A DNA stretch of 35,431 nucleotides, taken from assembly GCA_031283105.1 (NCBI GenBank), contig JAITCL010000056.1:1-35431 (forward strand), written 5' to 3'. Both the position numbers and the translations under genes were made by a program. Below, piece by piece: positions 33,751 through 35,431 of this stretch (the first letter of the stretch is position 1; the number at the start of each line of letters is the position of its first letter). The notes beneath the pieces are model-generated. The model was not told the origin of the DNA. It worked only from the letters and a program-made list of their open reading frames with translations, and ran no database searches. Origin of the DNA: Treponema sp. Its GTDB lineage: Bacteria; Spirochaetota; Spirochaetia; Treponematales; Breznakiellaceae.

Positions 33751-35070
33751 ATGAAAATTCTCATAATTGGTTCAGGAGGCCGCGAACACGCCCTTGCCTG
33801 GAAATGCGCCCAGTCATCAAATGTGGAACAGGTGTTTGTCGCGCCGGGAAACGGCGGCACAGCCACGGAAGCCAAATGTAAAAATATTTCACTGGGAGAC
33901 CCCGCCACTGTTGAAGGGCAGGAAGCGCTCAAACAATGTGCCCTGCGGGAAAAAATTGACCTTACCGTGATTGGTCCGGAACTGCCCCTTGCAACGGGCA
34001 TTGCCGATACATTCCGCTCTACGGGGCTTGCGGTTATCGGCCCCGGCAAACAGGCGGCTCAGCTTGAAGCGAGTAAAATTTACTCCAAGGCTTTTATGGC
34101 GAAGTACGGCGTCCGCGCCGCGAAGAGCAGCAACTTTACTGATTTTGAATCAGCCCGAAGTTTTGCTGCTGAACATTTTAACGCCGGTGATGCCGCCGGC
34201 ATGGCCGCCCCGCTGGTGATAAAGGCCGACGGTCTTGCCGCCGGAAAAGGCGTTGTCATTGCGGAAAATTTACCCGAAGCCGAGGCGGCGCTTGTTTCCT
34301 TAATGCGGGACAAGAGTTTGGGCGATGCGGGAAACTCGGTGTTGTTGGAAGAATTTCTTGAAGGAAAAGAAGTCTCGGTACTGGCGGCGGTCAGCGTTAC
34401 CGGCGGCAAAGGTTATATTCTGCCATTCATTCCCGCGCGGGATCACAAGCGCCGTTTTGATGAAGGCCGGGGGCCGAACACCGGCGGTATGGGAGCAATA
34501 GCCCCCGTCCCTGATTTTTCTCAGGCGGCGCACAACGATTTTATGCGATCAATTTTAGAACCGACGCTCAAGGGGATTAAGGCCGAAGGGCTGGACTACT
34601 GCGGTTTTATCTTTTTTGGGCTGATGGTACGGTCAGACCGTTGCTATCTGCTCGAATACAATGTGCGCCTCGGCGACCCCGAAACTCAGGCGGTACTGCC
34701 GTTAATGGATTTTGATTTGGTTGATCTTTGCAACGCCATGCTCACCGGACAGGATTTCTCCGCGTCCTTTAAATGGAAACAAGGCGCTGTCTGCGCCCCG
34801 GTCGCCGTAGCGGACGGTTACCCCGGCTCCTATCGCAAAGGCGATCCCATTGCCATTGACACTGCCACCCTCGAAAAAACCGGGGCAAAAGTGTTTGTCA
34901 GCGGCGCATCAGCCGAAGGCGAAGTCCCCACTCTGCGTACATCAGGCGGCAGGGTGCTGACTGTTTCCGCTTGGGGGGCGGATGCCGCTGAAGCCTACGC
35001 CAACGCTTACCACGGGATTGAAGCGGTCAGTTTTGAGGGTATGGGTTTCCGCAGTGATATAGGGCGGTAA
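33751..35070 (+). CDS. purD: Phosphoribosylamine-glycine ligase
   Basis: 439 residues. This ATP-grasp enzyme joins glycine to phosphoribosylamine in purine synthesis. Visible are the N-terminal ILIIGSGGREHALAWK, the DLTVIGPELPLATGI block, LVIKADGLAAGKGV, the EEFLEGKEVSV loop, GPNTGGMGAI and the metal-binding LEYNVRLGDPETQ. It starts 3 bases after the gnd stop without a clear own ribosome site, so translation is probably coupled. Nothing else of the pur pathway is in the window. Confidence 0.98.
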   Translation: MKILIIGSGGREHALAWKCAQSSNVEQVFVAPGNGGTATEAKCKNISLGDPATVEGQEALKQCALREKIDLTVIGPELPLATGIADTFRSTGLAVIGPGKQAAQLEASKIYSKAFMAKYGVRAAKSSNFTDFESARSFAAEHFNAGDAAGMAAPLVIKADGLAAGKGVVIAENLPEAEAALVSLMRDKSLGDAGNSVLLEEFLEGKEVSVLAAVSVTGGKGYILPFIPARDHKRRFDEGRGPNTGGMGAIAPVPDFSQAAHNDFMRSILEPTLKGIKAEGLDYCGFIFFGLMVRSDRCYLLEYNVRLGDPETQAVLPLMDFDLVDLCNAMLTGQDFSASFKWKQGAVCAPVAVADGYPGSYRKGDPIAIDTATLEKTGAKVFVSGASAEGEVPTLRTSGGRVLTVSAWGADAAEAYANAYHGIEAVSFEGMGFRSDIGR

Positions 35071-35073
35071 GCG

Positions 35074-35105
35074 GTTACGGGTCTGTTATGTGCCGTTATG
35101 CCGTA
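35074..35105. other. Boundary sequence resembling the edge of the first AT-rich cassette
   Basis: From GTTAC (35074) through TGTTATGTGCCGTTATGCCGTA-like sequence this stretch aligns, with short gaps, to 30242-30270 next to the EEP gene; shared blocks are GTTAC, TGTTA and TGCCGTA, each followed by TTTAT-rich DNA. Both lie at the 3' side of a minus-strand AT-rich gene. Confidence 0.5.
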
Positions 35106-35128
35106 CTTTATTTTTATACATCTATTAT

Positions 35129-35431
35129 TTATAAAAATATTTTTTGAAATATTATTTCATAAGGATCATCAAAATACTTAAATCCACCTATTTCTTTATA
35201 TCCCATTTTCCTATAAAAATGTTGTGCTTCTTCATTTGATTGTGTCGATGTCAATACATTTTTATACCCTTTTTGCTTCATTTCATTTTCCCAGTATTTT
35301 ATCAATTTTGTTCCAATCCCCACTTTTCTATATTCTTCCAAAAAATAGATCATATTCATAAATGGTATATTATCCCAAAATAAATTATATCTTAACCAAC
35401 CGATTATTTTACCATTATTTTCAGCAACATA
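35129..35431 (-). CDS. GNAT-family N-acetyltransferase, N-terminus cut by the window end
   Basis: The minus-strand frame is open to the right edge, so the ATG at 35359 is internal. The visible 100 residues are the C-terminal GNAT core: GKIIGWLRYNLFWDNIPF, MNMIYFLEEYRKVGIGTKLI with the acetyl-CoA loop RKVGIGT (normally R/QxxGxG/A), and SNEEAQHFYRKMGYKEIG. Such enzymes acetylate small molecules or proteins. The gene is AT-rich, like the EEP gene, and unlike purD beside it, which suggests transfer. Confidence 0.85.
   Translation of the reverse strand, partial: YVAENNGKIIGWLRYNLFWDNIPFMNMIYFLEEYRKVGIGTKLIKYWENEMKQKGYKNVLTSTQSNEEAQHFYRKMGYKEIGGFKYFDDPYEIIFQKIFL

Overview
The window looks like chromosome of a spirochaete, most likely a Treponema of the insect-gut type. 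The reasons are a very long GreA-like protein (about 911 residues, only the last ~160 being Gre), an rimP-nusA-infB-rbfA / truB-ribF-rpsO-pnp block of translation and RNA genes, several treponeme-style lipoproteins, and many small dispersed repeats. The genus is an inference; no 16S gene is present.

Layout. Positions 1-2068 hold the C-terminal part of an RND/MMPL exporter, followed by accessory genes to 4898: a PBECR-like nuclease domain protein, two very small membrane proteins, a lipoprotein preceded by a 16-base C tract, a 21-bp tandem repeat and a hypothetical protein. Positions 4974-9418 hold rpe (minus strand) and, divergent from it, a TPR gene followed by the long greA. Positions 9484-11666 hold an AAA_14/DUF4143 ATPase and a two-domain lipoprotein facing it. 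Positions 11734-21118 are one tightly packed minus-strand operon, read truB, ribF, rpsO, pnp, dut, lptF, lptG, tgt, HEAT-repeat protein; most junctions overlap or touch. Positions about 21169-24831 are an accessory island (YczE-like membrane protein, broken regulator, PDDEXK-like protein, XRE regulator with a repeated operator, lipoprotein, dispersed repeats, antitoxin remnant, duplicated end of rbfA). It separates truB from rbfA, which are neighbours in many bacteria. Positions 24814-29815 carry rbfA, infB, nusA and rimP (minus strand) behind a good promoter and a terminator-like hairpin, with tRNA-Gly(GCC) upstream.

Positions 30253-31141 are a strikingly AT-rich cassette with one endonuclease/exonuclease/phosphatase gene, bounded by a 15-bp inverted repeat (14/15) with integron-core-like ends. 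Then come trpS, gnd and purD (plus strand), and at the right edge a second AT-rich gene, a GNAT acetyltransferase cut by the window end, whose boundary resembles that of the first cassette.

The core genes cover transcription elongation and antitermination (greA, nusA), translation initiation and ribosome/tRNA maturation (infB, rimP, rbfA, truB, tgt, trpS), RNA decay (pnp), pentose phosphate metabolism (rpe, gnd), purine synthesis (purD) and outer-membrane lipid export (lptF, lptG). The most interesting signals are in the accessory parts: a possible phase-variable lipoprotein, a three-site operator with 35-36 bp spacing, integron-like AT-rich cassettes, in-frame low-complexity insertions in truB and ribF, and an insertion that duplicated the 3' end of rbfA.
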